DNA of 64,000 nucleotides from Mycobacterium paraterrae (GCF_022430545.2 NZ_CP092488.2:2852001-2916000); one strand, 5' to 3'; shown: positions 35,073 to 44,680, counted from the first letter of the stretch. The notes: a model not told the origin generated them from the sequence alone. Translations and numbers: made by a program.

Positions 35073-35243
35073 GGCATTCCTTCCCGCTGCGGATTAGTGC
35101 GAAGGCCGGAACTGTAGCCGGACGGGCTGGCTTCCGGTGCGGCGTCGGCATCATACGACGGTCGCCCAGAGTTTGTTCAACAGCCACCATCGAGCGGGCT
35201 GTGTCTGCGAACCTTGACACGTCGTACTCCGAGAGGGCCGGTC

Positions 35244-38147
35244 ATGACAGAACACTTGCGCGCTTACAACAGCCTGTGGCAGGTCCGCAGCGACTCCTGG
35301 TGCCGGTTGGAGGAGGCCGCCGACCGGCTGACGCGCCCGGACACTGCGGGTGAGCTCAAGGAGAAGTGCATCGCGTCCTGCCAGGAATTACTGAGCCGCC
35401 TGAGCTCGCTGGAGCCGTATTGGGCTTATCCCGGCTCGCCGCAATTCGCGCGCGTGCAAAGGCTTTTCACCGCCGGCAGCTATGACAAGTTCTGCCAGCT
35501 GGTCGCGCAGATCAACCGGGCCCTGAGCCAGGAGTCGTATCGCACCGGCGATGTCGAGAATGCCGGTGCCGACGAGCTGGACATGTTTCCGTCCGATCCG
35601 CGGCAACTCGAAGGCCAGACCGAGGCCGAGCGTGATCGCCCCTATTTCGAGGTGCTGGTCGTCGAGAAGATGACTGAGGCGCAGGAACGCGCACTGCGCA
35701 ACGAGGTTCGCAAGTGGCGGCGCCCCGACGACGAGTTCGTCTACGAGCTGGTCGTGGTGCCCAGCGGTGACGAGGCGCTGATCGCGGCGCGGCTCAACGT
35801 CAACCTGCAGGCCGTGGTGATTCGGCGGCGCTTCTCGGCGAAGTCGACCCGCGATCTGTCGTCGCTGTCGGAATTCGTCGACACCGGGCTGTCCAACGAC
35901 CTCGCCGATCACTATTCGCCGGAAGAGCGTGCGCAGATCCTCGCCACCTCGCTGGCCAAGCTGCGCCCGGAACTCGACCTCTACCTGATGACCGAGATCG
36001 AAGTCGAGGACATCGCGGGCCGGCTCGGCCAGTACTTCCGCCGGGTATTCCACGCTCGCGAAGGCATGCTCGAGCTGCACCTGTCGATCCTGCAGGGCGT
36101 CGCGGCGCGTTACCGCACCCCGTTCTTCAGCGCTCTCAAGCAGTACAGTCACCGGCCGACCGGGGTCTTCCACGCGCTGCCGATCTCGCAGGGCAAGTCG
36201 ATCGTCAACTCGCACTGGATCAAAGACATGGTCGGCTTCTACGGGCTGGAAGTGTTCATGGCCGAGACCTCGGCGACCTGCGGCGGTCTGGACTCCCTGC
36301 TGGAGCCCACCGGCCCGCTGCGCGAATCCCAGCAGCTCGCCGCGAAAGCCTATGGCTCACGGCACACCTATTTCGTCACCAACGGCACGTCGACGGCCAA
36401 CAAGATCATCACCCAGGCGGTGGTGGCCCCCGGCGACATCGTGCTGCTGGACCGCAACTGCCACCAATCGCACCACTACGGCATGATGATGGCCGGCGCG
36501 AATGTCGTTTATCTCGAGGCATACCCGCTCAACGACTACTCGATGTACGGCGCGGTACCGCTGCGCGAGATCAAGTCAAAGCTGTTGGCGCTCAAGCAAG
36601 CCGGCAAGCTCGAGCGCGTCAAGATGATGTCGCTGACCAACTGCACCTTCGACGGCATCGTCTATGACGTCGAGCGGGTGATGGAGGAGTGCCTCGCGAT
36701 CAAGCCGGACCTGGTGTTCCTGTGGGACGAGGCGTGGTTTGCGTTCGCCCGGTTCCACCCGGTGTACCGCACCCGCACCGCGATGGCCGGCGCCGCGGCC
36801 GTGCGCGAGCGGCTGCAAAGTCCGGAATACAAGGCCGAATACGAGAAGTACCTGGCCGCCGAGACCGCCGAAAACCCCAGCGACGACGACCTTCTCAACC
36901 GTCGACTCAAGCCCGACCCGGCGCGCGCTCGGGTGCGGGTGTACGCCTCGCAGTCGACGCATAAGACGCTGACCTCGCTGCGGCAAGGCTCGATGATCCA
37001 CGTCTACGACCAGGACTTCGACCAGAAGGTCGCGGTGCCGTTCCACGAGGCCTACATGGCGCACACCTCGACCTCGCCCAACTACCAGATCCTGGCATCG
37101 CTGGACCTGGGGCGTCGTCAGGTGGCGCTGGAGGGTGCGGAGCTGGTGCAGCGCCAGATCGAGAACGCGATGCAGCTGCGCGACGCGATCGACAACCACC
37201 CACTGCTCAGCAAGTACATGAACACCCTCGGCACAGCGCATCTCATCCCCAGCGAGTTCCGCCCGACGGCCATCGACCAGCCACTGCGCTCCGGATTGCG
37301 CAACATGATGGCCGCCTGGCACGACGACGAGTTCGTGCTCGACCCGTCACGAATCACGTTGTCCATCGGGCGGACTGGTTACGACGGGGACACGTTCAAG
37401 CGTGAGCAGTTGATGGACCGCTACGGCATTCAGATCAACAAGACGTCGCGCAACAGCGTGCTGTTCATGACGAACATCGGCACCACCCGCAGCTCGGTGG
37501 CGTTCTTGGTGGAGGTGTTGGTCAGCATCGCCGCCGAGCTCGACCAGTCCATCTCCGAGATGAGCCTGGGTGAGCGGGAGCACTTCGAGCAGGCGGTGTG
37601 GGGACTCACCGAGCGTCCGGTGCCGCTGTGCAACTTCAGCGGATTCCACGAGGCGTTCCGGGACCACAGCGGATCGGAACCGACACCCGAGGGCGATGTC
37701 CGTCGCGCGTTCTACCTGTCCTACGACGACAGCAATGGCGAATATCTCAACGGCGACCAGATCGACGAAAAGCTAGACGCCGGAATCGATGTCGTGTCGG
37801 CGACCTACGTGACGCCGTACCCGCCCGGCTTCCCGGTGCTCGTGCCCGGTCAGGTGTTCAGCCGTGAAATCCTGCAATTCATGCGCGACCTCGACACCAA
37901 GGAGATCCACGGCTACGAACCGAAGTTCGGCTACCGGGTGTACACCGAGAAGGCCATCGAGGGAGTAGCCGCCGCGGCAGGCGTGCCGACCAACGGCCAC
38001 GCCCACGACACCGCCAAGACCGCTTCGAAGAAGAAGTCCACCAAGCGTTCCGGTAACGGCAACGGAAACGGCCACGACGTGCCCGAAGTCGGCCAAGACG
38101 AACTGCTCGGCCAGCAGCAACCCGGGGATGCGCTCACCGCGGACTAG
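35244..38147 (+). CDS. PLP-dependent Orn/Lys/Arg decarboxylase (Rv2531c type)
   Basis: The 967-residue fold-type I PLP enzyme resembles the basic amino-acid decarboxylases of the Rv2531c group. An N-terminal 320-residue region with a receiver-like wing precedes the catalytic core. The PLP lysine is in YASQSTHKTLTSLRQGSMIH, the stacking/His region is LDRNCHQSHHYG, and the Asp contact is LVFLWDEAW. The C-terminal 50 residues are a low-complexity basic/Asn-Gly tail (KKKSTKRSGNGNGNGHD). The ATG at 35244 is chosen over an in-frame TTG 10 codons earlier. Substrate not proven. Confidence 0.85.
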   Translation: MTEHLRAYNSLWQVRSDSWCRLEEAADRLTRPDTAGELKEKCIASCQELLSRLSSLEPYWAYPGSPQFARVQRLFTAGSYDKFCQLVAQINRALSQESYRTGDVENAGADELDMFPSDPRQLEGQTEAERDRPYFEVLVVEKMTEAQERALRNEVRKWRRPDDEFVYELVVVPSGDEALIAARLNVNLQAVVIRRRFSAKSTRDLSSLSEFVDTGLSNDLADHYSPEERAQILATSLAKLRPELDLYLMTEIEVEDIAGRLGQYFRRVFHAREGMLELHLSILQGVAARYRTPFFSALKQYSHRPTGVFHALPISQGKSIVNSHWIKDMVGFYGLEVFMAETSATCGGLDSLLEPTGPLRESQQLAAKAYGSRHTYFVTNGTSTANKIITQAVVAPGDIVLLDRNCHQSHHYGMMMAGANVVYLEAYPLNDYSMYGAVPLREIKSKLLALKQAGKLERVKMMSLTNCTFDGIVYDVERVMEECLAIKPDLVFLWDEAWFAFARFHPVYRTRTAMAGAAAVRERLQSPEYKAEYEKYLAAETAENPSDDDLLNRRLKPDPARARVRVYASQSTHKTLTSLRQGSMIHVYDQDFDQKVAVPFHEAYMAHTSTSPNYQILASLDLGRRQVALEGAELVQRQIENAMQLRDAIDNHPLLSKYMNTLGTAHLIPSEFRPTAIDQPLRSGLRNMMAAWHDDEFVLDPSRITLSIGRTGYDGDTFKREQLMDRYGIQINKTSRNSVLFMTNIGTTRSSVAFLVEVLVSIAAELDQSISEMSLGEREHFEQAVWGLTERPVPLCNFSGFHEAFRDHSGSEPTPEGDVRRAFYLSYDDSNGEYLNGDQIDEKLDAGIDVVSATYVTPYPPGFPVLVPGQVFSREILQFMRDLDTKEIHGYEPKFGYRVYTEKAIEGVAAAAGVPTNGHAHDTAKTASKKKSTKRSGNGNGNGHDVPEVGQDELLGQQQPGDALTAD

Positions 38148-38812
38148 GCCTCGAACGGCTCGCCGTCGAAGCGTTCCCGGGTGGCCAACTCGGCGACGCT
38201 GACCCGCCGCAGTTTGGTCAGCTGTTTGGTCGGCTTGCCCAACGGCACGAACGCGGCGAGCGCGTAAGTGTCTGGGATACCGAGTAATTCGCGTACGCGC
38301 GGCTCCTCGGCCACCGGCATGGTCGATATCGTGCCGCCGAAGCCCTCGTTGCGGGCGGCCAGCAGGATGTTCCACACCAACGGGTAGACCGAGCCGCCGC
38401 TGATCACGCCGATCCGGTCCAGGTGCTGATCCATCGCGGCGACCACCTCCAGGTTGACGCAGACGGCCAGCACGACCGCGGCCTCGAGGAACGGGGCGGT
38501 GAACTGCGCCGGCACGTCGGTCGCCGCGATCTGCTCGGCGCTGGGACCGGGTTCGTGCAAGGGGTTCCAAGGACTTTCGCCGTTGGCAATCTGCGCGGTG
38601 TACCGGCGCGCGCCTGTCATCGACAGCTCGGCGAGCCGTTGCCGGGTTGCGTGTTCACGGATCACGATCACGTGGGCGCCCTGGCGGTTGCCGCCGCTGG
38701 GGGAGAAGCGGGCATTGTCGAGGATTCGCTCCAGCACGTCGTCGGGCAGCGGGTCGTCGGTGTAGCTGCGCGCGGCGAATGTGGTCCGCATGACGTCATA
38801 GATATCCACCAC
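38144..38812 (-). CDS. nitroreductase-family FMN oxidoreductase
   Basis: The 222-residue protein has the nitroreductase fold: the FMN-binding start MRTTFAARSYTDDPLPDDVL, then ARFSPSGGNRQGAHVIVI, and a distal GFGGTISTMPVA followed by AAFVPLGKP. It would reduce nitro compounds or quinones with NAD(P)H. The start has two consecutive GTG codons, with an ATG eight codons in. It overlaps the convergent decarboxylase by CTAG. Confidence 0.9.
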   Translation of the reverse strand: MVDIYDVMRTTFAARSYTDDPLPDDVLERILDNARFSPSGGNRQGAHVIVIREHATRQRLAELSMTGARRYTAQIANGESPWNPLHEPGPSAEQIAATDVPAQFTAPFLEAAVVLAVCVNLEVVAAMDQHLDRIGVISGGSVYPLVWNILLAARNEGFGGTISTMPVAEEPRVRELLGIPDTYALAAFVPLGKPTKQLTKLRRVSVAELATRERFDGEPFEA

Positions 38813-38838
38813 CCCATAGTGCGCCTACAGTCCTTGGC

Positions 38839-39651
38839 GTGAGCACTCGCGTAGACGCCCGACGGCGTGACGTCGCATTCAGCGTCCTCGGCGGTCCGAC
38901 GACGGTCGTCGATCTCGGCGGCCGCCGGTTCCTGATCGACCCCACGTTCGACGAGCCCGGCCCGCACGACTACCTCAAGAAGATCGTCGGTCCGGCGGTG
39001 CCGTCCGACGCGCTGGGGCCGGTCGATGTGGTGTTGATCAGCCACGACAACCATCCCGACAACTTCGACGACGAGGGCCGCCGAGTGGCGCTGGCCGCGC
39101 CGCTGGTGTTGACGAATCCGGGCGCCGCTGGGCGGCTTGGTCGGGTGGCCGTCGGCCTCACGCCGTTCGAAACCTATGAGCTGCCCGCGGAGGGCGCTGT
39201 CAAAGCGATATCGGTGCAAGCGGTTCCGGCCGTGCACGGTCCCGCCGACGGGGTGCGCGACGCCGCCGGCCACGTCAACTGCGAGGTGACGGGATTCGTG
39301 TTGTCGGGGGAGGGTCTGCCGACGGTGTATCTCAGCGGCGACAACGCGTCGGTGGCGGCGGTCCGCGAGATCGCCGAACGGGTCGGCCACGTCGACGTCG
39401 CGGTGATTTTCGCGGGAGCGGCGCGGGTTGCGTCGAAGGAGCGGGGCCGGCCGTTGACGCTGACCGGTCAGCGGGCTGCCGCCGCAGCCGAGGTGCTGGG
39501 CGCCCGCTTGGTCATTCCCGCCCACGTCGACGGGTGGGCGCATTTCAGCGAGGGCGTCGGCGAAGTCGGCGTCGCGTTCGACGAGGCGGGTCTGCTCGAT
39601 CGTCTCGCGGTCGCTCCCTATGGCGAATGGATTGTGCCGCCCTGGCTGTAG
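38839..39651 (+). CDS. metallo-beta-lactamase-fold hydrolase
   Basis: The 270-residue protein has a UlaG/UPF0173-type MBL fold: TTVVDLGGRRFLIDPTFDEP, metal motif VLISHDNHPDNFDDEG, VQAVPAVHGPADG, VYLSGDNASV and the C-terminal IPAHVDGWAHF. The motif HDNHPDN differs from the strict HxHxDH, but metal ligands remain at the other positions. The GTG start lies 26 bp from the divergent nitroreductase start. Substrate unknown. Confidence 0.83.
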   Translation: MSTRVDARRRDVAFSVLGGPTTVVDLGGRRFLIDPTFDEPGPHDYLKKIVGPAVPSDALGPVDVVLISHDNHPDNFDDEGRRVALAAPLVLTNPGAAGRLGRVAVGLTPFETYELPAEGAVKAISVQAVPAVHGPADGVRDAAGHVNCEVTGFVLSGEGLPTVYLSGDNASVAAVREIAERVGHVDVAVIFAGAARVASKERGRPLTLTGQRAAAAAEVLGARLVIPAHVDGWAHFSEGVGEVGVAFDEAGLLDRLAVAPYGEWIVPPWL

Positions 39652-39729
39652 ATCAGCTGCGGCCCGAATAGCCAGTTATTGCAACAGTTTTCGACGAATC
39701 GCGTGTCGTAATTGGCCACTCGGCACGGT

Positions 39730-40779
39730 TTACCCGCGCACGGCCGCAATCGTCCAGGCCGGCAGGATCGGCGCCCGGGTGAGGAAATGATCGCCCTGCC
39801 CGATGCTGCGCAGTAGCGCCTGGGTCCGCATGATGCAACAACCCATCCGCGTCATCGCGAAGACCTCGTACCAGTCGAGCGCGACCAGTTCCCGGCCGAT
39901 CATCTCCTCGAAGCGGCGGATCACCTGCGCGCGACTGTCGAACCCGGGCAGCTCGGGATCGGCGTCAATCCCATTGACTTCCAACATCTGTCGACGGGTG
40001 GCCAGCCACCACGCGAAGTCGGTCTCGGCGGGGCACAGGCAGGCCTGCTCCCAGTCCAGGACGCCGACGATCTGCCCGTCGTCGCCGAAGATCGCGTTGG
40101 ACAGCCGAGCGTCATTCCAGCACACGGCGTTGTGTCCGGTCTCCTCGGGCTGGTGGCGATACAGCCAGTCGAACGCCTCGGCCATCACGTCGGGAATCTG
40201 GTTGTCGGTGCCCCAGGCCGCGTACTCCCGCCACCACGCCAGCTCCGCGGAAACGCCTGCGCCGCTGGGCCGATGAAGCCACGTCGCTTCGTCGACCGGT
40301 ACCCGCTGCAGCGCCGCGAGCGTTTCCACGAACGCGTCGTGAACGCGGCGCTGCACCTGTGCGCCCGCATCGTGTAACCAGCCGCGCGTCGCGTACGTGG
40401 TGTCGGACGGGGTGTGCCCGACGATGCGCGGCATCACCAGGAACTTGGAGTCGATCCACGACTCGTCGGGCTCGTAGACGATCGGCGACGGTGTCGCGAT
40501 CCCATGCTGGTGCAGAAACTCTTGGGTCCGGGTCTGCGCCTCGAGGTCGTAGTCGGGGTAGATGCCGCCGCCGGCGGGCGGGATGCGCAGCACGTAATCG
40601 CCGGCTTGGCCATCCACTTCGGCGGTGAACACCAGGCTCTCGCTCGACCAGCCGGCCGCCCGGTTCGCCGTCTTGAGCTCGGACACCGTCGCCTCGCCGC
40701 CGAACCGGTGGCCGAACCACGTCTCCAGCCGGGCCCTGGTGTCCGCTAGGTCGCGTTGTACGAGCGCGATTCCCGCCAT
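39730..40779 (-). CDS. APH-family phosphotransferase
   Basis: The 349-residue protein has the aminoglycoside phosphotransferase/choline kinase fold. N-lobe elements include SLVFTAEVDGQAGDYVLRIP. The catalytic loop reads CWNDARLSNAIF, with Asp and Asn kept but the usual leading His replaced by Trp. The metal-binding motif is VGVLDWEQACLC. Mycobacterial members often act on lipids or acyl-CoA-linked substrates, not antibiotics. An inverted repeat 10 bp upstream suggests control by the upstream TetR. Confidence 0.85.
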   Translation of the reverse strand: MAGIALVQRDLADTRARLETWFGHRFGGEATVSELKTANRAAGWSSESLVFTAEVDGQAGDYVLRIPPAGGGIYPDYDLEAQTRTQEFLHQHGIATPSPIVYEPDESWIDSKFLVMPRIVGHTPSDTTYATRGWLHDAGAQVQRRVHDAFVETLAALQRVPVDEATWLHRPSGAGVSAELAWWREYAAWGTDNQIPDVMAEAFDWLYRHQPEETGHNAVCWNDARLSNAIFGDDGQIVGVLDWEQACLCPAETDFAWWLATRRQMLEVNGIDADPELPGFDSRAQVIRRFEEMIGRELVALDWYEVFAMTRMGCCIMRTQALLRSIGQGDHFLTRAPILPAWTIAAVRG

Positions 40780-40788
40780 GCCAGACAG

Positions 40789-40816
40789 ATTTACATATGA
40801 CGGTCCGGATGTAAAT
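40789..40816. promoter_or_regulatory. inverted repeat upstream of phosphotransferase
   Basis: ATTTACAT (40789-40796) and ATGTAAAT (40809-40816) are perfect 8-bp arms with a 12-nt spacer, 10 bp upstream of the APH start and 13 bp after the TetR stop. It is AT-rich compared with its surroundings. The half-site TTTACAT recurs at 41385-41391, just upstream of the TetR start. Confidence 0.65.
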
Positions 40817-40828
40817 AACGCCTATCCT

Positions 40829-41377
40829 CTAGGCGGGCAGACCTGCGCGGCTCAGGCCGGCGGCGTGGCGCAACTCGGCGAGGAATTCGCTCGGGGAGTT
40901 GTCGGCGATCACGTAGTGGCACATGGCGATCCGTACTACCGCCGAGGCCGCGACATGCGCGTGCTCGCCGCCGATGATGCGGGCGATGCGATCGCGCATG
41001 ATCGGCAACACCCGCTTCATCTGCTGCAGAACATGTTCCGGCTCGACCTCGGCCAGCGAGCCCAACGAGTAGCCGTTCTGGAAGTCCACTACGAATCGCA
41101 GTGCGGCGTCGAGCCGATCGGCCCCGCTCAGACCCGCGATCGCGGTGGCGATGCCGGCATCGAAGTTGTCCTGCTCGTACAGCCCGAACGCCTCGAGTAG
41201 CCCCTCCTTCGAGCCGAAGTAGCGATACAACGTGGGCCGCGACACCTTGGCCTGCGCTGCCACGTCCGACAGCTGCAACCGCCGGCGACCATCCCGGGCC
41301 AGCACCACGAACGTGGCGGCAAGAATCCGTCGCCGAGTGGACTGCTCGGCGTCGGCGGCGTGCGCGGAGGCCACCAT
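40829..41377 (-). CDS. TetR-family transcriptional regulator
   Basis: The 182-residue regulator has the HTH LQLSDVAAQAKVSRPTLYRYFGSKEGLLEAFG near residue 40. The start MVASAHAADAEQSTRRRIL at 41377 is preferred; a longer frame would run through the divergent gene. TTTACAT half-sites occur before this gene and, as an inverted repeat, before the downstream phosphotransferase, so both may be targets. The 76-bp divergent gap also has GGGTCA-N10-TGACCC. Confidence 0.88.
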   Translation of the reverse strand: MVASAHAADAEQSTRRRILAATFVVLARDGRRRLQLSDVAAQAKVSRPTLYRYFGSKEGLLEAFGLYEQDNFDAGIATAIAGLSGADRLDAALRFVVDFQNGYSLGSLAEVEPEHVLQQMKRVLPIMRDRIARIIGGEHAHVAASAVVRIAMCHYVIADNSPSEFLAELRHAAGLSRAGLPA

Positions 41378-41453
41378 CGCGTCCTTTACATCCAGGGGGT
41401 CAAATGTCACACTGACCCTACCGCTGGCCCTGGTCGATGGAAAGGTAGCGACG

Positions 41454-42383
41454 GTGACCCACCTCGTGATCCGCAAGATCCCGTGGGATTTCGAGGACGC
41501 CGGCGTGCCGTTCAAGTGGCAGCCCGACAATCCGAATTTCGGGCTGTTCTGCAACGCGTTCACGTTCATCGCCGTCCCGTTCGAGCGCTACATCGTCAAT
41601 GTGGTCCGGCGGGCCGCCGACGCGTGGCGCGACGACCCGGACGTCGCCGCGGAGGCCGACGCCTTCCTGCGGCAAGAGGCGCAACACGCGTCCGCGCACC
41701 GCAAACACATGCTGGCGCTGGTTCAGCGTTACCCCGAACTCGAGTGGTGCTACGTCGACGCGTGCCGCGCTTATGACCGGTTGCTCGACGAACAGCCGAT
41801 CGAATTCCACGCCGCCTACATCGCCAACCTGGAGGCGACGTTCACCCCGCTGTTCAAAGTCTTTCTGGACAACCGGGATTCGTTGTTCGGCGGAGGCGAT
41901 CAACGGGTCGCGTCGCTCATGATGTGGCATTTCGTCGAAGAGATCGAGCATCGCAGCTCCGGGTTGATCCTGTATCGCCACATCAGCCCCAACCCGTGGT
42001 ACCGGACCAGGCGCATCCGCGACACGTTCGCCCATGTCAGCGCGGTCGCCCACGAGATCGCGAAGGCTTTCGACGAGGTCGTCCCGTTCGAGGACCGCGG
42101 CGCCTCCGCGCAGGAGTTGATGTCGATCTCGCTGCTGTACGGCGAGTTCATGTTTCGCGGCCCCGGCGGCCGGCGCCGGCGCGCCGGGCGCGGTGGTCCA
42201 CCGACACTGTTCAGTGCCGTCCCGACCCGCGAACTGCTGGCGATGGTGTGGCGGCTGGTGTTGTCCCAGGCCCCCAACCACGACCCGGCCGATCAGCCGC
42301 TGCCCGAGTGGGCGGACACCTGGATGCGCGAATATGACCACGGTGTCGACATGACCCGGTTCTTTCCGACGACGACGAGGTAA
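41454..42383 (+). CDS. predicted metal-dependent hydrolase (PF10118 type)
   Basis: The 309-residue protein has the layout of the predicted metal-dependent hydrolase family PF10118: NAFTFIAVPFERYIVNVVR, then RQEAQHASAHRKHM and MMWHFVEEIEHRSSGL, giving Glu and His residues spaced as in a di-metal four-helix bundle. The reaction is unknown. GTG at 41454 is chosen because the homologous region begins there. The next gene begins 5 bp downstream, so the two form an operon. Confidence 0.8.
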   Translation: MTHLVIRKIPWDFEDAGVPFKWQPDNPNFGLFCNAFTFIAVPFERYIVNVVRRAADAWRDDPDVAAEADAFLRQEAQHASAHRKHMLALVQRYPELEWCYVDACRAYDRLLDEQPIEFHAAYIANLEATFTPLFKVFLDNRDSLFGGGDQRVASLMMWHFVEEIEHRSSGLILYRHISPNPWYRTRRIRDTFAHVSAVAHEIAKAFDEVVPFEDRGASAQELMSISLLYGEFMFRGPGGRRRRAGRGGPPTLFSAVPTRELLAMVWRLVLSQAPNHDPADQPLPEWADTWMREYDHGVDMTRFFPTTTR

Positions 42384-42388
42384 TCGAT

Positions 42389-43552
42389 TTGCTGTCAACG
42401 AATTACGGCGCCCTGGTGCCGGAGGATGAGCTGCTCACCCACCAAATCGTTGACACCTTCGCCACGGTCAGCCAGTCGGACCCGTCGTGGACCGAGAAGA
42501 TCTGGACTATCGCCCACGCCCGCGACAACTCGCTGCAGGTGGTGCTCGGGATCGGCAAGTACACCAATCGCGGCGTGTTCGACGGCGCCGCCGGGGTGTG
42601 CCGCGGCACCGAGCAGTGGACCGTGCGCGCCGGCCGGCGATTGTCGTCCGCGCCATCGAGCACCGACGTCGGGCCGGTGCACTACCGCGTCGTCGAACCG
42701 CTTCGGGCCATTCGAATCAGCTTGGACCGCAACGAACATCAGCCGATCGCCTTCGACGTCGAGCTGCGCGGGAGTTTCGACGCGGCGCTGGAGGACCCGT
42801 GGCCCGACCGCAGCCCCGACGGCTACCGGGTGACCCACAACATCCTGCGCTACCACCAGGTCGGCGTCGCCTCCGGTTGGGTGGAGGTCGACGGCGAGCG
42901 CACCGACGTCGCGGACGACCAATGGATTTCGATCCGTGACCACTCCTGGGGGCTTCGGCCCGGCATCGGCAAACCCATTCCCGGACTACCCCGCGGCAGC
43001 CGCAAGATCAAGCAGATGTTCATGACCTGGATGCCGATGACGCTGACCAGGCCGGACGGCTCGGCCTACTCGCTGTTCGTCATGTACCAGGAGGAGCGCG
43101 GCGACGGGTTCACCGAAATCCGTTGCCAGGCCGAACAACAGAATGCGGACGGATCGTCGCACCGATTCCCGTCGGTCGAACAGGACATGCACTTCGAGGA
43201 CGGCAACCGCCGCTTCACCCACGGTACCGTCACGCTGATCGACACCGACGGATCCCGGCGACCGCTGACCGTCACCGCCGCGGGGCCTGGCGGTTTCCAC
43301 CTCGGCACCGCCGGCTACTACGGCTGGAACGACTGGGTCTACGGCCAGTGGGTCGGCGACCTCAAGGTCGAGGGCAGCCACGTCACCGATTGCGACAAGC
43401 CCGAGAAAGCCCGCGAGCTGCACCAGTTGCGCGACCTGCTGGTCCGAATCGACGACCCCGTCGGTGGCGGCACCGGGTTGGGCAACGCGGAGACCTTCGC
43501 GATGGGCGCCTTTCCCGAGCGCGGCCTGACCGCCGAGAATTCGTTTCTCTGA
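42389..43552 (+). CDS. DUF7065/CrtC-like beta-barrel protein
   Basis: The 387-residue product looks like an all-beta, lipocalin/hydroxyneurosporene-synthase-like protein: repeated strands such as HYRVVEPLRAIRISLD, WISIRDHSWGLRPG and HGTVTLIDTDGSRRPLTVTA. The family is common next to metabolic enzymes in mycobacteria, but function is unknown. The start is TTG at 42389, 5 bp after the preceding stop. The family name is a memory-based suggestion. Confidence 0.7.
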   Translation: MLSTNYGALVPEDELLTHQIVDTFATVSQSDPSWTEKIWTIAHARDNSLQVVLGIGKYTNRGVFDGAAGVCRGTEQWTVRAGRRLSSAPSSTDVGPVHYRVVEPLRAIRISLDRNEHQPIAFDVELRGSFDAALEDPWPDRSPDGYRVTHNILRYHQVGVASGWVEVDGERTDVADDQWISIRDHSWGLRPGIGKPIPGLPRGSRKIKQMFMTWMPMTLTRPDGSAYSLFVMYQEERGDGFTEIRCQAEQQNADGSSHRFPSVEQDMHFEDGNRRFTHGTVTLIDTDGSRRPLTVTAAGPGGFHLGTAGYYGWNDWVYGQWVGDLKVEGSHVTDCDKPEKARELHQLRDLLVRIDDPVGGGTGLGNAETFAMGAFPERGLTAENSFL

Positions 43553-43556
43553 GTGG

Positions 43557-43997
43557 TCAACCGCCGTTTTCGATCAAATCCCTCAGCAGGTCTTCGATCG
43601 TCGACGAATTTTCCGCTGCCGCAGCCGACATCATGGCCGTGCGCGCCTCTTCCCGCTCCGTCGTCGGCGGTATCACCAACAGGATCAGCTTCGGGCCCCT
43701 GTCACTGATGATCTGAATGGTGTCGACAGGCTGCCCCGTACACCCGCCGAGTTGGATCACGTTGTCACCGGTGCGGAACTCGTCGGCCGCGGTGGCCCAT
43801 TCGCCGAGGTTGTAGACGACGCGTTCGATCGGTCCGATCCGGATCGACAGCACCGCCAGCAAGTCGGGAAGCTCCACCACCAGGTCGTCACTGTGCGGCC
43901 ACCAGGCCCCGTCGACGTATCCGGTCGTCGGTGCTTTCGGTTTCAGCCGTAGGCGTGGCTTGGCGGCGTTAGATCGTTGGGTGTTGCGTAATGTCAC
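43557..43997 (-). CDS. DUF5994 family protein, copy B
   Basis: This 146-residue protein is the second of two tandem paralogues. Both share the block LRLKPKAPTTGYVDGAWWPH and continue with ELPDLLAVLS and VYNLGEW (VLYNLGEW in copy A), the marks of DUF5994. The GTG start overlaps the TAG of copy A by one base, so translation is coupled. Function is unknown; the mix of short strands suggests a single small domain. Confidence 0.82.
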   Translation of the reverse strand: MTLRNTQRSNAAKPRLRLKPKAPTTGYVDGAWWPHSDDLVVELPDLLAVLSIRIGPIERVVYNLGEWATAADEFRTGDNVIQLGGCTGQPVDTIQIISDRGPKLILLVIPPTTEREEARTAMMSAAAAENSSTIEDLLRDLIENGG

Positions 43998-44440
43998 TAG
44001 GAGTGTTTGTCGGACAACAGTTGTGCGGAGGTAGACCCGTTGCCGGGTGCCGCGGCCGACATCATGGCGTCGTGTGCCCGGTCGGGGTCGGTTCCGGGTG
44101 GTATCACCAGCAGGTGGATCGTGGCGGCGTTGCGCCCCATGACCTCCACGGTGTCGGCCGGCTGACGGGTGTAACCGTCGAGGCGTACCACAGTGCCGCC
44201 GGTCGAGAACCTCCTCGGTGTCGCGGTCCATTCACCGAGGTTGTACAGAACCCGCTGGATGATGCCGAGTCGGACTGACAGCACCGCCAGCAAGTCGGGA
44301 AGTTCGTCGACCAATTCGCTGCTGTGGGGCCACCAGGCCCCGTCGACGTATCCGGTCGTAGGGGCTTTAGGTTTCAGGCGCAACCGGGGTGTGACCTGCG
44401 GGCCGGAACCGGTCGAACTGCGATCTGATGTCAGCGTCAT
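43997..44440 (-). CDS. DUF5994 family protein, copy A
   Basis: The first tandem DUF5994 paralogue has 147 residues. The ATG at 44440 follows an AGGAGCG ribosome site. It shares LRLKPKAPTTGYVDGAWWPH with copy B and ends in MMSAAAPGNGSTSAQLL, where copy B has MMSAAAAENSSTIEDLL. The DNA of the shared block is nearly identical between the copies, which points to duplication with retained constraint. Divergent from the transglutaminase gene. Confidence 0.82.
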   Translation of the reverse strand: MTLTSDRSSTGSGPQVTPRLRLKPKAPTTGYVDGAWWPHSSELVDELPDLLAVLSVRLGIIQRVLYNLGEWTATPRRFSTGGTVVRLDGYTRQPADTVEVMGRNAATIHLLVIPPGTDPDRAHDAMMSAAAPGNGSTSAQLLSDKHS

Positions 44441-44680
44441 GAGACGCTCCTGTCTCGGCCGTGAATCGGCCAGAAATTGACATCGGCGACGACTCAACGT
44501 CGAAAGGTTGCGTGCGAAATATCGCCGATACTTCGACACTACACGCCTGCGGCGAATTGCGTTGCCGTCGGAGCTCTCCTGCGAGGTGTAATGTCGGTCT
44601 GAACGCCCTGGTCGGGCGGTGTCCGGCCCTCGAGCGGCAGTTCTCATTCCAGCTCGGCCTTCACCAGAAGGAAGCGGCCC

